From the NCBI GenBank assembly GCA_036872755.1, contig JAVHNS010000003.1, positions 3,038,001 through 3,102,000 of the forward strand: 64,000 nucleotides of DNA, read 5' to 3'. Below, one piece after another: positions 62,099 to 64,000 of this stretch (position 1 is its first letter; every line of letters starts with the position of its first letter). The notes beneath the pieces are model-generated. The model did not search any database. It was given only the letters and a program-made list of their open reading frames with translations, and was not told where the DNA came from. The position numbers were made by a program, and so were the translations under genes. This DNA comes from Orbilia blumenaviensis (lineage: Eukaryota; Ascomycota; Orbiliomycetes; Orbiliales; Orbiliaceae).

Positions 62099-63346
62099 AT
62101 GGTGTCTTTTACTCTAATTAGTAGCGTGTGCGTGCTTCTTTTATCGGCATCTACGAATGCGAAAGCGACCCCATTTATCGAAGTTAGAACACCAGGGCGG
62201 TCACCACGACCACCTTCATACTGTAGTAAGTTAGTCCGAATATCATCTGGATACGATAGTTAGGGCGTTGGTCTTAAGTGCTTTGAAAACTAACAGATGG
62301 GTATATTTATTGATAGATAATGTGGGCCAGCTTTTCTCCGTCTTATATTCGAAGAGGCTACAGCCATTTTGCAAGCAATATATAAACCACAAGCCCGGTA
62401 ATGTTCGAAAAGTGACAAAGACGGTGACTGCTACGACTTGTGCAAACAAGAATTTAAGATGCACACCCACTACCATCACACCGGTAGTCTCAAGGACAGC
62501 TACACGTACTATAACTATCAGCATCCATGGGGAACCTGTGTCGGGTAAGATCGATATCAGTATCTTGATACATGATTCCCACCCTTGAAGTTTTGAATCC
62601 CGGGATTAAGCGACCAAATAAACTGACTAATGTCTGATGAGCATGCAGAATACTCCACAATAACACCATCGGTAACTGTCGAAACTACGGTTAGCCGACC
62701 CGTCCTAACGATCACTACTACATACACCGTTGGAACACCCCGAAACGGCCTCGAGAAACGGCACTACAAGCCAAAACTCCCAGCTTGCATCTCTCAATGC
62801 GTGCCGAACAGGATATCGTCTGCATGTTCTTCACTTGTAGTACCTGTGTCTACTGTAACGAAAACCCGCACCGTCCAAGGAAAGGTCAGAACTGTCATAG
62901 CAAGGCCTCGCACCACAACAATTACTCGAACCAAATCCGTAACTTTTACTATTCCCGGAGAGACAACAACTGTGATAGTTACAGCACCAGAGCAGACTGC
63001 CATTGTGACTCGTACAGAAGATATCACGGTGACAGTAACGTCCTCTATATGTCCGTCACGTACACTTGGAGCCTTTGCTATCGGCATAGTCCATAACGAA
63101 CCTGATAGTGGACTCTATGCCCATGTAGATGCAAATAATGAGGCGGAGTGCTGTGGTGCGTGCTATGACAATAGGGGCTGCTTTGGTTGGTTGTGGTATG
63201 AAGGCTTTAGCTGCACATATGTTTACAGCGAGCAACATAGCATGGACCCCGACAGGTCATGCCCAGCGTCCCTTTCTCTCATACTCCCCGCAAGCGGTAA
63301 TGAAGATGATGGTGTTGGTGGGAGGGGCCCGTGCCTTCGGAGTTAA
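62099..63346 (+). CDS. Secreted Thr-rich protein with Cys-rich apple-like C-terminus
   Basis: Exons 62099-62225, 62317-62544 and 62649-63346 encode 350 residues. Introns of 91 and 104 bp have GTAAGT/GTAAGA donors, and the first has an ACTAAC branch point. Frame is kept throughout. Residues 1-22 form a signal peptide (SSVCVLLLSASTNAKA). The middle is rich in Thr and Val, with beta-repeat-like runs (TVTKTRTV, TTTITRTKSVTFTIPGE), likely O-glycosylated. The last 80 residues hold closely spaced cysteines (AECCGACYDNRGCFGW, FSCTYVY) resembling PAN/apple-type folds found in fungal surface proteins. There is no GPI signal or TM helix. An adhesive or wall-associated role is inferred from layout only. 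The first join (A plus AT giving Asn) is less certain than the second. Confidence 0.75.
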
Positions 63347-64000
63347 TTAGATTTATGTTTCCCATATTCTTACGCTCTATTTGAAAACAAACAATAATTC
63401 AAAAGCGATAAACTCCAATTCTCAATGTATACTAAAATACCAATAAATCATCCTGGACTTGGACTTGTAGACCTTTATTCCTTGATTGGGATTAGGCAAC
63501 AAATGGAACTGACGGATATATCGCAGCGACGGTGCTTTGCCGCCTCAGTTATCCAAAATTTAAGATCATAACGATAATTGGGCTTGAACTAATCAGCGAT
63601 AGTGATTAATATTGATTCATCTACATTGTAAAGCCGAGCTCACGAGCGGTGTCACAAATGTCAGCCGAGCCGACCAGAAGCCTCACAACGGTTCGGAACG
63701 TCCGGAGCCCGGAACAAAGCGGCGAATCAACCACCGACCTATCCGGCCGCTACGACCCTTCGGAAATAGGCCTCTGCTACAGGGTTATCTCCTCTTCGAT
63801 AAATATAGCGATACGAGATCTATAGTTGAGGGCGTTATACCCAAGGTCTTAGCTGACTAACAGCCGTGCCTGGGGTACCCTTACCGAATATGCACGTTCG
63901 GCCGACAACCCTGTAGTATTCTTGTCTTAATCAGCATATATTTTCAGACTTCGAAAAATGGATCATTGAAAGAGACTTTTGCTAACGAGAGGAAAATTTT
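63347..64000. other. Intergenic to window end, no gene recognised
   Basis: 3' flank of the previous gene. A G+C-richer ORF at 63612-63860 has no support. Confidence 0.5.

Overview
The window is nuclear DNA of a filamentous ascomycete (Pezizomycotina). Evidence: genes are split by short introns (49-161 bp, mostly 55-75 bp) with GTAAGT/GTATGT-type donors and CTAAC-like branch points, both strands are used without operons, and the gene content is typically fungal: a WSC-domain ectoprotein, a KRE6-like GH16 protein, a manganese-type lipoxygenase, a Dal5-type transporter and a Pff1-type vacuolar protease. The secreted/WSC emphasis would suit a nematode-trapping Orbiliomycete, but that is a guess. 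All exon joins were worked out by hand from frame continuity, splice signals and family knowledge; none has transcript support.

Layout. 1-1785 (-): N-terminal part of a membrane family-2 glycosyltransferase running off the left edge. 2740-3414 (-): doubtful ORF pair. 4209-5760 (-): type II membrane GH16 glucanase-like protein. 7744-14410 (+): 2157-aa secreted protein with a PQQ-type beta-propeller, ASH/hydin-like Ig domains and eight WSC domains on Thr-rich linkers. 15069-15778 (+): unknown 212-aa protein. 16355-18277 (+): atypical protein kinase. 20797-22695 (+): secreted lipoxygenase. 24468-25297 (+): Nudix hydrolase. 27071-28692 (+): BSC6-like MFS protein. 29102-30504 (+): F-box-like protein. 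32562-34153 (+): Dal5/TNA1-like MFS permease. 35816-37683 (-): J-domain protein followed in frame, beyond its stop, by about 130 more open codons. 37684-46136: 8.4-kb gene desert with long homopolymers. 46137-49283 (-): Pff1-type vacuolar M28 protease. 50417-54045 (-): class 3 lipase fused in frame to a membrane-spanning P-loop GTPase. 55824-59516 (+): intronless four-domain RNA-end-processing protein (2H phosphoesterase, EEP nuclease, poly(A)-polymerase-like nucleotidyltransferase, MJ1316/DUF504). 62099-63346 (+): secreted Thr-rich protein with a Cys-rich apple-like C-terminus.

How the genes relate. No biosynthetic cluster is apparent. Several products act at the cell surface or outside it (GH16, WSC protein, lipoxygenase, apple-like protein). 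The most unusual stretch is 50.4-59.5 kb, where the lipase-GTPase gene and the RNA-end-processing gene are divergently transcribed around a 1.8-kb gap. The first looks like a nucleotide-switched membrane effector, the second like an RNA repair enzyme of the type discussed for biological conflicts. A functional link between them is speculation.
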